Shown here: positions 17,448 through 27,165 of the stretch, in pieces
Layout: the number at the start of each line of letters is the position of its first letter
Position numbering within the stretch: position 1 is the first letter of the stretch
Origin: an uncultured Clostridia bacterium
Lineage (GTDB): Bacteria; Bacillota; Clostridia; Oscillospirales; Acutalibacteraceae
NCBI GenBank assembly: GCA_947624865.1
Contig: CANQMH010000013.1
Location: forward strand, 1-34,154
Direction of reading: 5' to 3'
DNA length: 34,154 nt
Position numbers and translations under genes: made by a program
Notes under the pieces: model-generated
What the model was told of the DNA's origin: nothing
The model's database searches: none
What the model saw: the letters and a program-made list of their open reading frames with translations, nothing else

Positions 17448-17620
17448 GGAGTAACTGTATAAATACAGTTACTCCAGTCACAAATGTCAGCAGTGCTGAC
17501 ATTTTTAATGCAGTTACTTTTACAGTTACTTAAAAGGTCAATACAATTACTTTAAAATTACTTTTCCTTTTTTTGCTGATAAATACTGAATTTTGTATAC
17601 AGTTACTTTTACAGTTACCA
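17448..17620. repeat. Iteron-like cluster of TACAGTTACTTT motifs plus two perfect palindromes
   Basis: GGAGTAACTGTAT-AA-ATACAGTTACTCC (17448-17475); AAATGTCAGCA-G-TGCTGACATTT (17482-17504); CAGTTACTTTTACAGTTAC at 17511 and 17600. Confidence 0.65.
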
Positions 17621-17662
17621 TATTTTTTCAGATAAAAATTTGCAAAAAAATAAACATATGGT

Positions 17663-18955
17663 TTACAATTCAAAGTTGTGAATATGATCCCACAGCAACG
17701 CTTTTATATACGCTGCGGGCTGCTTAATGATGTAACGTGAAAAACATAAATCATAGCAGTTGACGGTTTCAAGAATAAGGTCACGCAAGGATAATCCGTC
17801 TATGTCCTCTAATATACAGTCATTCAGGTAATCAAAAAGTCTGGAGGTTTTAACAAGCTGCTTGTTGTATAATCCATGCTCTTTTACGCAAAGCATTTCA
17901 ACAAGCAAATTGACTGTTTTGCAATACTGCCTTGAAAATTTGTCGTTTTTGTTTGAGTATTCATCAAATCTCGTCAGACTGTAAATCATTTGTCTTATCT
18001 CATTTTCATTCTGTGTGTAGGGTATATAACCTACTTCAAGATTAGATGAAGATATATTATTATTACTGTTAATACTGGTAATGTTATTATTGTCGCAATT
18101 TTCAGGACACGGTAATGTCTCAAAATTTCGTACACGGTCATTTTTTAAAATGTCTTTATTTTTGGGACACGGTAAAAACTCAGTATTTATCGGAGTTTTT
18201 AAAATGTCCCTATTTTTAGGACACGGTGCAACATCAGTATTTATCGGACTTTCTGAATTGTCGCAATTTTTAGGACACGGTGATTTTGATGGGTTGCTGT
18301 TGAGAATGTAATCATTAACTGAGAAACGTCCGTTTTTTGTGTGTCTTTGCTTAACGGTTATGTAGTTGTATTCAATCAGCTGATTGAGTGCTTTATAATA
18401 TGTGTTTTTTGAAATCCCTAAAAATATGCAGACGGTAGAGCGGTGCGGAAAAGCTCTGCATCCGCTCTGAACAAGGCTGTAAAAAAACGCAATCAGACCT
18501 TTTGCTATAATACTGAGCCGTTTATCACACATAATTATCTTTGGAATGAAGCCATAGCCCTTTGCATTGATACCGTCCAATGATAAAAGGCTTTCACTCT
18601 GTTCACTGTTAATTTCGCATTTTATTTTCTTAGGATTATTGCAAACCGTATAGACGTTTTTGTTCTTAAAACCTTTTGCTTTGCTGATTTTTATATAACC
18701 GTTTATAAGGAGCGGTTTAAAATGCTTGTAAAAGGTGTTTTTAGACATTTTTAGGTCAGTAAGGATAGTTTCCCTTTTTGGAAAGATTGTTCGCCCTGCA
18801 CCCGTGTAGGACACGAAATAAGCATAAATAGCTTTGCTCTGAACTGATAAATCACGGTCAAACATAACTGACTGAGGAAGTATGCCGTAACCCTGAGCAT
18901 TAACACCCTCAACTTCCAGTATATTTTCAATGTCGTTTTTATAATTTTCTTCCAC
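17663..18955 (-). CDS. Replication-initiator-like / HTH_36-type DNA-binding protein with two winged-helix units
   Basis: Two homologous segments (GYGILPQSVMFDRDLSVQSKAIYAYF..., GYGFIPKIIMCDKRLSIIAKGLIAFF...) with MSKNTFYKH / ISKNTYYKAL recognition-helix motifs. Confidence 0.7.
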   Translation of the reverse strand: MEENYKNDIENILEVEGVNAQGYGILPQSVMFDRDLSVQSKAIYAYFVSYTGAGRTIFPKRETILTDLKMSKNTFYKHFKPLLINGYIKISKAKGFKNKNVYTVCNNPKKIKCEINSEQSESLLSLDGINAKGYGFIPKIIMCDKRLSIIAKGLIAFFYSLVQSGCRAFPHRSTVCIFLGISKNTYYKALNQLIEYNYITVKQRHTKNGRFSVNDYILNSNPSKSPCPKNCDNSESPINTDVAPCPKNRDILKTPINTEFLPCPKNKDILKNDRVRNFETLPCPENCDNNNITSINSNNNISSSNLEVGYIPYTQNENEIRQMIYSLTRFDEYSNKNDKFSRQYCKTVNLLVEMLCVKEHGLYNKQLVKTSRLFDYLNDCILEDIDGLSLRDLILETVNCYDLCFSRYIIKQPAAYIKALLWDHIHNFEL

Positions 18956-19029
18956 AAAAATTCCTCCCGAATTTCTTTTAAGCCGTTACAACAGGCTTTT
19001 TTATTTCCTCAGTAATGCTGAGAAAATAA

Positions 19030-19058
19030 AAAAACTTGCTGTAATTGCAGCAAGTTTT
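19030..19058 (-). terminator. Rho-independent terminator after the coupling-protein gene
   Basis: On minus strand AACTTGCTG-CAATTA-CAGCAAGTT followed by TTTTTATT. Confidence 0.75.
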
Positions 19059-19084
19059 GAAAAAATAATTATAAATAAATTTTT

Positions 19085-20902
19085 TTAGCTTAAATATTCA
19101 TCCGATATGGACTGTTTTGATTGTTCTGTATTGGTTACGTAGCTTGTTCGGCTATACTTTTTACGAATTGCGTTCATTAAGAAGCTTCGGTCAGCATAAT
19201 CAACAGAACGAGAGGCTTTTGACGCAATCTTAAAAGGATGTTCCTTATCAATTTCAATTTTCCATTTTTCAAGTTTTGGAATTTGCATTTTTGCAGGATT
19301 TATGCCTGTGCGCATTAATATCCATTCACCTTTGTCCATACGTCTTATTTGGTCTGCCGTCATAAGAGGCTTTTTAATCATTTGATACGTTGTTGAGTTT
19401 TGAGTGTTTGCAGCTCCGTATCGCTTTGATACCGAACCGCTCATAACGGTTTGTGTACTGAGAGCCTTTGAAAAGGTTTCCGCATCATCAGACAGAGGTG
19501 ACTGAAAGCCGAACATAATATTCTGACAGTTCGCGCGAATATTTTTTGCAGTATCACGGCCGTATTTTTCATCAAGCTGTGATAATGACTGTAAAAAAGG
19601 ATTGGTTATTATATTACGTGAACGTCCTGCCGAGAAAAATTGCTGTACGCCTTCAATTGCTGTATAAGTGCCGAATTCGTCAAGGAAGTATTGAATACGG
19701 TGGGGAAGGCGGTTATCTTTGTAATTTTCCGAGGCTTTCAACAGTTCGTTGTAGGTCTGTCTTACAAGTAAATTTGCAATAAAGTTTTTGGTGTTTGATG
19801 ATTCATCAAAGATAAATATAATAGCTGTTTTGCCTTGTACAAATTTCTCAATGTCTATGCTTCCTTCATCAAAGCATAGAAGCTGTTCCATTTCAGAGTC
19901 AAGAAAGGATAACATTTGTGAAACGGCAGTTGAAACGATACTTGCAATAGTTTTCAGCTCACCTGCTGTTGCTGCTGCCGATAACAAATCTTTTGCAATA
20001 TGATTTTCAGGAAGCAGGGAGTAAAGCTGAGATAAGTATGTCTGGGGGATAACGCCCTTTTTACCTATAGTGGCAGGGTCTATTTCTAATATCTGACGGC
20101 AAATTCTGAATACTGATACAATGTGTCTTTGACCCGTTTCACATAACTCGGAAACAAGATAGGTTATAGCAGATACGACACCCTCTGCAGCAATATAGAA
20201 GAATTTGTTTGAGCCTGCATCCTTAATGCTGTTATTGAGATTTACAACAGACGAGCCTACGGTTTTGGCATATGATTCTGCTTTGCCCTTATCCGCAAGA
20301 TTTCCGCTGTTTCTGTATCTGTCAATGTATTTATTTGTGAGTGCTAAAAGATTATATCCGTCACTGTTTGCCGGATTTCGCATATCAATAACATAAGTCT
20401 GCATATGGTAATAATCTCTTAGTATGGGGACAAATTCCTTAGATATGTTTCCTTTTGTATCGGTAGTAAAGAAAGACATACCGCAGGCTGCCGAGTATTC
20501 CATATTAGGATAACCCAGAGAAGTTGTTTTACCTCCGCCGGAAGCCGCAACAAACATTGTGTGATTGTCGGATGTGTCAACTATTGCAGTTATGTTTTTT
20601 CCGTGTATTTCAGAACCAATTATAATTCCTTCTTGTGTTGGCAGGTTTTCGCCTCTGCGCCATCTTTCAGGCTCAAAAGGAATATATTTAAAATTATTTT
20701 TAAGTTCGTCCCTTGAAGCCCATTTTGCTGTTCCGTACTGACCGTCACCGACAGTTTTTGATTTAATGTTATTAAGAGTGCCGCCTTTGCCGGCGACAAG
20801 GTAAATAATTAAAATGATTGCAAATATAATACCGACTGCTATAAATATTCCTGTGTTCACGTTTTTTCTTCCTTTCTTCGATTTATTAACACTTCGTTCC
20901 AA
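19085..20902 (-). CDS. VirD4/TraG-like conjugative coupling protein (CD1115-type)
   Basis: N-term TM; YGTAKWASRDEL; FVAASGGGKTTSLGYPNMEY Walker A; IQYFLDEFGTY Walker B. Confidence 0.92.
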   Translation of the reverse strand: MERSVNKSKKGRKNVNTGIFIAVGIIFAIILIIYLVAGKGGTLNNIKSKTVGDGQYGTAKWASRDELKNNFKYIPFEPERWRRGENLPTQEGIIIGSEIHGKNITAIVDTSDNHTMFVAASGGGKTTSLGYPNMEYSAACGMSFFTTDTKGNISKEFVPILRDYYHMQTYVIDMRNPANSDGYNLLALTNKYIDRYRNSGNLADKGKAESYAKTVGSSVVNLNNSIKDAGSNKFFYIAAEGVVSAITYLVSELCETGQRHIVSVFRICRQILEIDPATIGKKGVIPQTYLSQLYSLLPENHIAKDLLSAAATAGELKTIASIVSTAVSQMLSFLDSEMEQLLCFDEGSIDIEKFVQGKTAIIFIFDESSNTKNFIANLLVRQTYNELLKASENYKDNRLPHRIQYFLDEFGTYTAIEGVQQFFSAGRSRNIITNPFLQSLSQLDEKYGRDTAKNIRANCQNIMFGFQSPLSDDAETFSKALSTQTVMSGSVSKRYGAANTQNSTTYQMIKKPLMTADQIRRMDKGEWILMRTGINPAKMQIPKLEKWKIEIDKEHPFKIASKASRSVDYADRSFLMNAIRKKYSRTSYVTNTEQSKQSISDEYLS

Positions 20903-21801
20903 TCCTTTAATTTGGGTGTATGAATTATTACGATGTGACTTTGAGCTAACTCGTTTTTAACTCTTACTGCAAATTCCTGACCGTGATTTTTTCCGTCAGG
21001 GCTGTTGAAGTCATTGTCTGTGCAGATAACTATATTTTTAATATGAGGATAGCTGTTCAAAAACTTTTTTAAAACATCAACATATAGACCGCCTAAAGCT
21101 ATGTAGTTAAATTTGTGCCAGTCATAATTCATATGAAACAGTGAGATATAACTGAATAAATCAATAAAAGCTTCAAACACATACAGCGTGTCGGAAGTGT
21201 TGATATGTCTGAAGCAATAATTTTTGTTGCTGCCTGTTATTTCACGTCTGAATGGTTTGTCTGTCAGAGTTCCCTTTAAACCTGCGTATCTTATGATACC
21301 TTTTTTATCCTTGCCGATAAAAACAATATTGTGATTGTCTTTATCCTCATAAATCAGTTGTTTTCGGATAAAATTTGTGACTACGTCAGGATTTATACAG
21401 CGAGCGGTACAGAGGTAAGCATAAAGACGCTTGTTATTTGGATTTTTCGGTGGTAATATTACCTTATGTTTTTTATGGTATGTTTCGTCAGGCTGTTTGC
21501 CAAGCATATCTTCAGGACGAGTGTTTCTTGTCGCCATATATTTGCCGTCAAGCAGAGTGATAACGGCATCCTGAAATGAATAATCGAAAAATTCCATAAG
21601 AAAATTGACCGCCGTACCTTTTGCGCCTGTGGAGTGCTGATACCAAACGTGTCCCCTAAATTTAACGCTGTCGTGTTGCGCCCACATATATTCTGTTCCG
21701 CTGTGCAATACTTTTTCGCCTATGCTTTCAAGGTATTGCTTAATATCTTTGTGATGAGCCTGATATAGTTCTTCTTCTGTGAATGGTATATAGCGTGACA
21801 T
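20857..21801 (-). CDS. DUF3991 / toprim domain protein (primase-like)
   Basis: MSRYIPFTEEELYQAHHKDIKQYLESIGEKV; toprim-like YVFEAFIDLFSY and VICTDNDFN. Confidence 0.85.
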   Translation of the reverse strand: MSRYIPFTEEELYQAHHKDIKQYLESIGEKVLHSGTEYMWAQHDSVKFRGHVWYQHSTGAKGTAVNFLMEFFDYSFQDAVITLLDGKYMATRNTRPEDMLGKQPDETYHKKHKVILPPKNPNNKRLYAYLCTARCINPDVVTNFIRKQLIYEDKDNHNIVFIGKDKKGIIRYAGLKGTLTDKPFRREITGSNKNYCFRHINTSDTLYVFEAFIDLFSYISLFHMNYDWHKFNYIALGGLYVDVLKKFLNSYPHIKNIVICTDNDFNSPDGKNHGQEFAVRVKNELAQSHIVIIHTPKLKDWNEVLINRRKEEKT

Positions 21802-21811
21802 TTGTACCTCC

Positions 21812-24800
21812 TTAATAATCATAGCTTTGTTCGTAATCACTGATGGCATGACCTGCATATATTTTTTGAATTTTTTCTTTATGCAGAAGTTTTGTATCAG
21901 AAACATATCTGTTTTTTGCGGCAGCCATAGTTTCAGTATTTATCATTCTGCCAAGGTGACAGGCCGTTGTTGCAATAGACATAACTGATAACTGCCTTAT
22001 CTGCTGTGCTTCATCAATTTTTTGCTGTGCTTTCTGATTGCCAAGCTCAACAGATTTTTTATACCAGAAAATAGCCTTGTCAATGTCTCGCTCGACACCT
22101 AATCCGTAATGGTAGAAAGTACCTATACGCATAGCCAAGGAGCTGTCTGTAGGATTTTTAGAAAATTCCGTTTGATATGCAGGCAGGGCAGAGGAGAAGT
22201 ATTTGTTTGACAGCATATCATTTTTAAATCCGTAATTTTCAGATTTATAAATATATCCGAGCTGATAAGCGGCATCAGGATTGCCTTGCTCAGCTGATTT
22301 TTCAAACCAGGCAACAGATTGAGAAATGTCCTGTACTGTTCCCTGAGCATTGAAGTACATCTGACCTATCCGGTAAGCGGTGAAGTCATCCGGATTTTCC
22401 TGATAATCTGAAATGTATTGCTGTAAGGCATTGCCGTAACAGATGTTTGCTTTTTCAGTATCGAGCACACCGTACCCAGTATCAGAATAAATTTGTCCCA
22501 GTCTGTACCAGGCATGAGAGATATTCTTATCCGCAGCTTGTTCAAAATATTTTATTGCCTGCGGTATGTCGTTATTTTCAAGACTGATATTGCCTAAATA
22601 ATAACAAGCATAAGGATTATTGTTTTCAGCAGACATTTTAAAAAATTCTTCTGCTCTACGTAAATTTTGTGGTACGTCTGTACCTGAGTAATAAATCTTT
22701 CCAAGCTGATAAGCAGCGTTAATATTTTCATTTACTAATGCTTTTTCAAACCACTTAACAGCTTTATCAATATCTTTTTCTGTGCCTTGACCTGAAAGAA
22801 ACATCTTGCCTAAACGGTATTCAGTGGTTGAATTTTTTTGCTCTGTTTCAGAGTTAAGGTAAGAATTAAGTGCAAACGAAAAATAATCATTAGCTTTATT
22901 AGTATCAAAAAAGTCTGAATCAGGCTGAGAGTGAATAATACCGAGCTGATAGGCTGCATCGGGATTGCCCTGCTCGGCTGACTTTTCAAACCAGGCAATA
23001 GACTGAGGAATGTCCTGTACAGTTCCCTGAGCATTGAAGTACATCTGACCTATGCGGTAAGCGATGAAGTCATCCGGGTTTTCCTGATAGTCTGAAATGT
23101 ATTGCTGTAAGGCATTGCCGTAACAAACGTTTGCTTTTTCGGCATCGAGCACACCATACTCAGTATCAGAATAAATTTGTCCCAGTCTGTACCAGGCATG
23201 AGAGATATTATTATCCGCAGCTTGTTCAAAATATTTTATTGCCTGAGGTATGTCGCTATTTTCAAGACTGATATTGCCTAATTTGTAATTAGCATACGGA
23301 TTGCCAAGTTCAGAAGAAAGTTGATAAAAAAGAAATGCCTTTTCGGGGTTTTTCGTAACTTCTGTTCCTTCATCATATAAAACGGCAAGTTTATAGGCTG
23401 CCGAAGCATTGCCGTTTGAAGTCGATTTACTAAACCAATGCACAGCCTTGTCAATATTTTTATCTACGCCTAATCCGTTAAGATAAATTAAGCCGATTCG
23501 ATATTCTGCCGTGGCATTGCTGTTTTCTTCCTCTGCTTTTTCATAATCTGATAAAGCTGCAGCGTAATATTTATTTGACTTAGCAATATCCGATAGGGCG
23601 TATTTCTCAGAGGAATATATGTAACCTAACTGATAAGCTGCATCGGGATTGCCTTGCTCGGCTGACTTTTCAAACCATTTTACAGCTTCATCTATGTTTA
23701 TATTCGTTCCCTTACCGTTGAGATACATACTTGCGATACGAATTTCAGTGAAAGCGTCATGACTGTTTTGTTCCTGTTGTAACAGTTCGTCAAGCGCTTT
23801 TTGATATAAAGAATAAATTGTGTCGCTGGACTTTTGAAATGTTTCAGGGTTGTTTTCGTAAAGTTCCGCAAGGTCATAGTTTGCAAGCGTAACTCTGTTT
23901 ATAGCTTTTAAAAGGTATTTTTCGGCATTTATTATGTCTGCGTTTACACCCTCGCCTTTAATATACATTTTTGCAATACGGTAGTCGGCATAACTGTCAT
24001 TTGCCTCACTTGCCTTTTGGTAATATGACAATGCTTCTGAATAATCCTGATTGAATCCTAAACCGTAATAATATTGATTGCCTATATAGTAATTTGCGTG
24101 AGCATAACCGTTTTCTGCTGCAAGTAAAAAGGTCTGGTATGATTTAAAATAATCCTGTTCAACACCTTCGCCTTTAAGGTACATACGACCCATTAAATAC
24201 TCTTTATAAGCATCTGATTTTGGTACTTTGGTTTGATAACGCAGATCATTAAATCCATTGTTAAGGTCATCAAAAAAGGTGCTGTTTTTTATTTCATCCC
24301 AAAATTTATAGAAGGCCTTGTTACAATAGTAATGTCCAAGTTCATTATCTATATCTATACCGTCGGCACCGTAAAGGTAAAGTTGACCAAGTCTATAAGA
24401 AGCCATACTGTCCTGAAACTGGTCTGCTGCAATGCCATACCACATAACAGCCTGTGTAATATCTTTTTCTATACCTTTGCCATAATTATAACAATCGGCA
24501 AGGTTTCGGCATATTTCACCGTTTCGTGAAGAAAGATCTGTTGCAAGAATAGAAAGAGACTTAAAGTTTTTGATTGATTCGTCATCCGATTCAAAAATTA
24601 AACGTGAGCCAAATATTTCCCGTAATTCAGGAGTGTCCGGCTCAGGCGAATAGAAAATATGTTCCGGGAATTGTTTCATATATTTTTGTACCGGGTCATA
24701 GTGTGATAAATTGTTATTTCTGCTTTCTTTCGGGGCAGGCGAGGGGAGGACATTATTTGTACTTGAATTATTTTTAATTTTAGGAACATATGTATCTATT

Positions 24801-26461
24801 AAATTATCAATCGTGTAAACGGATGAATCTTTAGTAGTATTGATATTCATAGATTTCTCATTTACTTTAATGTTATCTCTGTTTTCTTTCGGGGCAGGCG
24901 AGGGAATAACTTTATCTGCATTTAAAGTGTTTTTAATGTCAGAAGCATATGTATGTGTTGAATCGTCAATTGTGCTGGCTGCAGAGGTATTGCATACAAC
25001 ATCAATTGGCTGTTCAAGATTTATTATGCCGTCCCTAATATTTTCAGCCTGCTTCAGAATACTGTTCTTTATTTTTGTAAAATCTGAAACCGTCTCAATT
25101 GACGGAATATCAGGCAGTTTATCCTTAACATAAAATTTATGAAGATTGTATTTTTCTTTAGCCCAATTATTATATAGGTCTGATAATTGCTTGTTGTTAT
25201 TTACGAGCGATTTTTCAATATCATTTACAAGTTCTTTTACCTTTTTAGGCGACCAGCCATATTCAATTTTTCCATGAGTGGGGAGATTGTCGGCTAAATT
25301 AAGCATTTTGTTAATTAAATCATTAAGGTTTTTATCCGAGATATATTTATTTGGATTTTTCAGCAATTCATCAAGTTTTTCTTCTGCTTGTTCTTTAAGC
25401 TCATCTCGGTATAAGTCCTTATCTATAAGGATTTCGTATCTTTCATCGTTAAAAATTTGTGTTACAAACGTTCTTTTTAATAGCGTTATACTTTTATTTG
25501 CTTTTTCACTATAAAAACCTTCATTTGGGTCAATTGAAAAAACAAATAAATGTATATGCGGATGGTGACCGGTATTGTGCATTGCAGCATACCATCTTAA
25601 ATTTTCGGGTTTAATATTATGAGCTTTTGCAATTGTATCTATATTTGCCATAATTAAGTCACGCCAAGGTTTTTGAGAATCATATCCGAGTGCGCCGGCA
25701 TCTTCACGTCTTAATGAAAGTATATGTGTCCAGATGTTTCCCTTGTGTTTTGATACTTCTTCCTTTGCTTCTTCTAAATCTACATTTTCAAATGATGAGA
25801 ACAAACCGTGTTCTCCGACTCTGACAGCACCTGGACGTTTGGCGGCGTATTCAACAAGGTTTGAAACTTGACCTTGTTTCATTAAAAGTTCTTCCGATAA
25901 TCGAGAAATCAGCTCCGAAGCATTTTGTACTGTCGGAGCTGATTCATAATCATCGTATTCAAGAGGAATATCCTCATTGTCTTTATAATTAATTTGTTTT
26001 AACAAACTGTTAATAGTATTAATTTGTTTTTCTGTTGCCGGGCGTTTGGTGTTATCATAAAAATTAATGGTTTCAATTCCTTTTTGTGCGGCCGACTGCG
26101 CAGATTCGTCAAGCGAGTTGTCTGCCAATATTTCCTCCGTCATTCGATTGATTAATTTTAATGCGTTGTTTCGTGAAGAATCAGATTTATAATCATCCAT
26201 TTCGGAAAAATTAATAGATATATTATTATCTTCAAATGCTTTTATCAATTCATTTATACTTTCTTTTTGTCTGCTTGTAGCAGAAAGTTCAACTGATTCA
26301 TTTATAAGGTTATAGTCAACAGATTCACGCGTGGCACAGTATTCAACAAGTGCTTTAACATGATCTTCACTAAGAGCGTAATCACTAATCGGTTCACCTG
26401 GCTTTGCAACATGAAAAAATCTTGACTGAAGAATAAAACGTGCGCCCTGCATTACATTCAC
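21812..26461 (-). CDS. MobP-like relaxase fused to a long Sel1-repeat (TPR-like) C-terminal region (1549 aa)
   Basis: N-term QGARFILQSRFF..., HUH-type motif MHNTGHHPHIHLFVF; many AxxWYxKAAExGNxxAxYxLGxxYxxG repeats. Confidence 0.87.
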   Translation of the reverse strand: MNVMQGARFILQSRFFHVAKPGEPISDYALSEDHVKALVEYCATRESVDYNLINESVELSATSRQKESINELIKAFEDNNISINFSEMDDYKSDSSRNNALKLINRMTEEILADNSLDESAQSAAQKGIETINFYDNTKRPATEKQINTINSLLKQINYKDNEDIPLEYDDYESAPTVQNASELISRLSEELLMKQGQVSNLVEYAAKRPGAVRVGEHGLFSSFENVDLEEAKEEVSKHKGNIWTHILSLRREDAGALGYDSQKPWRDLIMANIDTIAKAHNIKPENLRWYAAMHNTGHHPHIHLFVFSIDPNEGFYSEKANKSITLLKRTFVTQIFNDERYEILIDKDLYRDELKEQAEEKLDELLKNPNKYISDKNLNDLINKMLNLADNLPTHGKIEYGWSPKKVKELVNDIEKSLVNNNKQLSDLYNNWAKEKYNLHKFYVKDKLPDIPSIETVSDFTKIKNSILKQAENIRDGIINLEQPIDVVCNTSAASTIDDSTHTYASDIKNTLNADKVIPSPAPKENRDNIKVNEKSMNINTTKDSSVYTIDNLIDTYVPKIKNNSSTNNVLPSPAPKESRNNNLSHYDPVQKYMKQFPEHIFYSPEPDTPELREIFGSRLIFESDDESIKNFKSLSILATDLSSRNGEICRNLADCYNYGKGIEKDITQAVMWYGIAADQFQDSMASYRLGQLYLYGADGIDIDNELGHYYCNKAFYKFWDEIKNSTFFDDLNNGFNDLRYQTKVPKSDAYKEYLMGRMYLKGEGVEQDYFKSYQTFLLAAENGYAHANYYIGNQYYYGLGFNQDYSEALSYYQKASEANDSYADYRIAKMYIKGEGVNADIINAEKYLLKAINRVTLANYDLAELYENNPETFQKSSDTIYSLYQKALDELLQQEQNSHDAFTEIRIASMYLNGKGTNINIDEAVKWFEKSAEQGNPDAAYQLGYIYSSEKYALSDIAKSNKYYAAALSDYEKAEEENSNATAEYRIGLIYLNGLGVDKNIDKAVHWFSKSTSNGNASAAYKLAVLYDEGTEVTKNPEKAFLFYQLSSELGNPYANYKLGNISLENSDIPQAIKYFEQAADNNISHAWYRLGQIYSDTEYGVLDAEKANVCYGNALQQYISDYQENPDDFIAYRIGQMYFNAQGTVQDIPQSIAWFEKSAEQGNPDAAYQLGIIHSQPDSDFFDTNKANDYFSFALNSYLNSETEQKNSTTEYRLGKMFLSGQGTEKDIDKAVKWFEKALVNENINAAYQLGKIYYSGTDVPQNLRRAEEFFKMSAENNNPYACYYLGNISLENNDIPQAIKYFEQAADKNISHAWYRLGQIYSDTGYGVLDTEKANICYGNALQQYISDYQENPDDFTAYRIGQMYFNAQGTVQDISQSVAWFEKSAEQGNPDAAYQLGYIYKSENYGFKNDMLSNKYFSSALPAYQTEFSKNPTDSSLAMRIGTFYHYGLGVERDIDKAIFWYKKSVELGNQKAQQKIDEAQQIRQLSVMSIATTACHLGRMINTETMAAAKNRYVSDTKLLHKEKIQKIYAGHAISDYEQSYDY
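22259..22597. repeat. Segmental duplication copy A within relaxase Sel1 region
   Basis: 339-nt ungapped near-identical match to 22943-23281. Confidence 0.88.
22943..23281. repeat. Segmental duplication copy B within relaxase Sel1 region
   Basis: Near-identical to 22259-22597, offset exactly 684 nt (228 codons). Confidence 0.88.
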
Positions 26462-26463
26462 TC

Positions 26464-26901
26464 CTATCTCTGAGCATCATAAATGCTAATGATTCCTTTT
26501 GTAGCTCTAACGTCATCTACGGCCGTTTTTCGCATGCTTTCATATTCACTTTTGCTTATATCAAAATGGCTTGCTATGAGGCGAGTAAGAAGGTTTAATT
26601 CAACGGCTTCTTTAAATTGCAGACGTGCGGTGCGGTCTGATAATGAGTTGATCATACCCTCCATTTTTTGACCTACTATCGAGCATAAATAACCCTGATT
26701 TAATTCTGATGTCATATATCCAAAGTAAAAGTCAACCGCAGCTTCTATAACTTGATTGCGGCTAAGTTGGGATTGTTTATCTATTGATTGAAGTGCTTTA
26801 ATTTTGTTAAGAGTTAGTGTGGGCAAAGAAACAGTAACCTGAAATTTTTTGGTTGACGGAGTGGATTTGGTTATTGAACCTTTTTTTAATACTTCATTCA
26901 T
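26464..26901 (-). CDS. Mobilization accessory / RHH-type protein
   Basis: KKFQVTVSLPTLTLNKIKAL...LSRNQVIEAAVDFYFGYM; immediately upstream of the relaxase. Confidence 0.6.
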   Translation of the reverse strand: MNEVLKKGSITKSTPSTKKFQVTVSLPTLTLNKIKALQSIDKQSQLSRNQVIEAAVDFYFGYMTSELNQGYLCSIVGQKMEGMINSLSDRTARLQFKEAVELNLLTRLIASHFDISKSEYESMRKTAVDDVRATKGIISIYDAQR

Positions 26902-27146
26902 TTTTCTTCACCCTCTGCCGGTGTTTGCAAATTATTACTGTTTTGTGAGCTGCGCAGTTCATTAACATAGTGCTCAACAGCTTTTTCAATAATATTGCTT
27001 CGCTTGCCAATTTTAGTTATAGCGGATATTTCCTCAATTTCTTCAAATGTTTTTCTGCTTAAAGACAGACATGTCTGAAAATGTTTGTCAATAGGATATG
27101 CATTGTTATAAAGAATTTTTTTATTGTATAATTGTATATTTGACAT
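26898..27146 (-). CDS. Small ribbon-helix-helix-like protein
   Basis: FQTCLSLSRKTFEEIEEISAITKIGKRSNIIEKAVEHYV; 4-nt overlap with next gene. Confidence 0.6.
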   Translation of the reverse strand: MSNIQLYNKKILYNNAYPIDKHFQTCLSLSRKTFEEIEEISAITKIGKRSNIIEKAVEHYVNELRSSQNSNNLQTPAEGEEK

Positions 27147-27165
27147 TTAAACACCTCTTTTTGTT

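Noticed and set aside
18110-18290. TGTCCCTATTTTTAGGACA-like inverted repeats in the Rep-like gene as extra palindrome copies
   Set aside because: Explained by coding repeats (PCPKN...NVPI) and lacking the TGTCCCTC-GAGGGACA core; probably coincidental.
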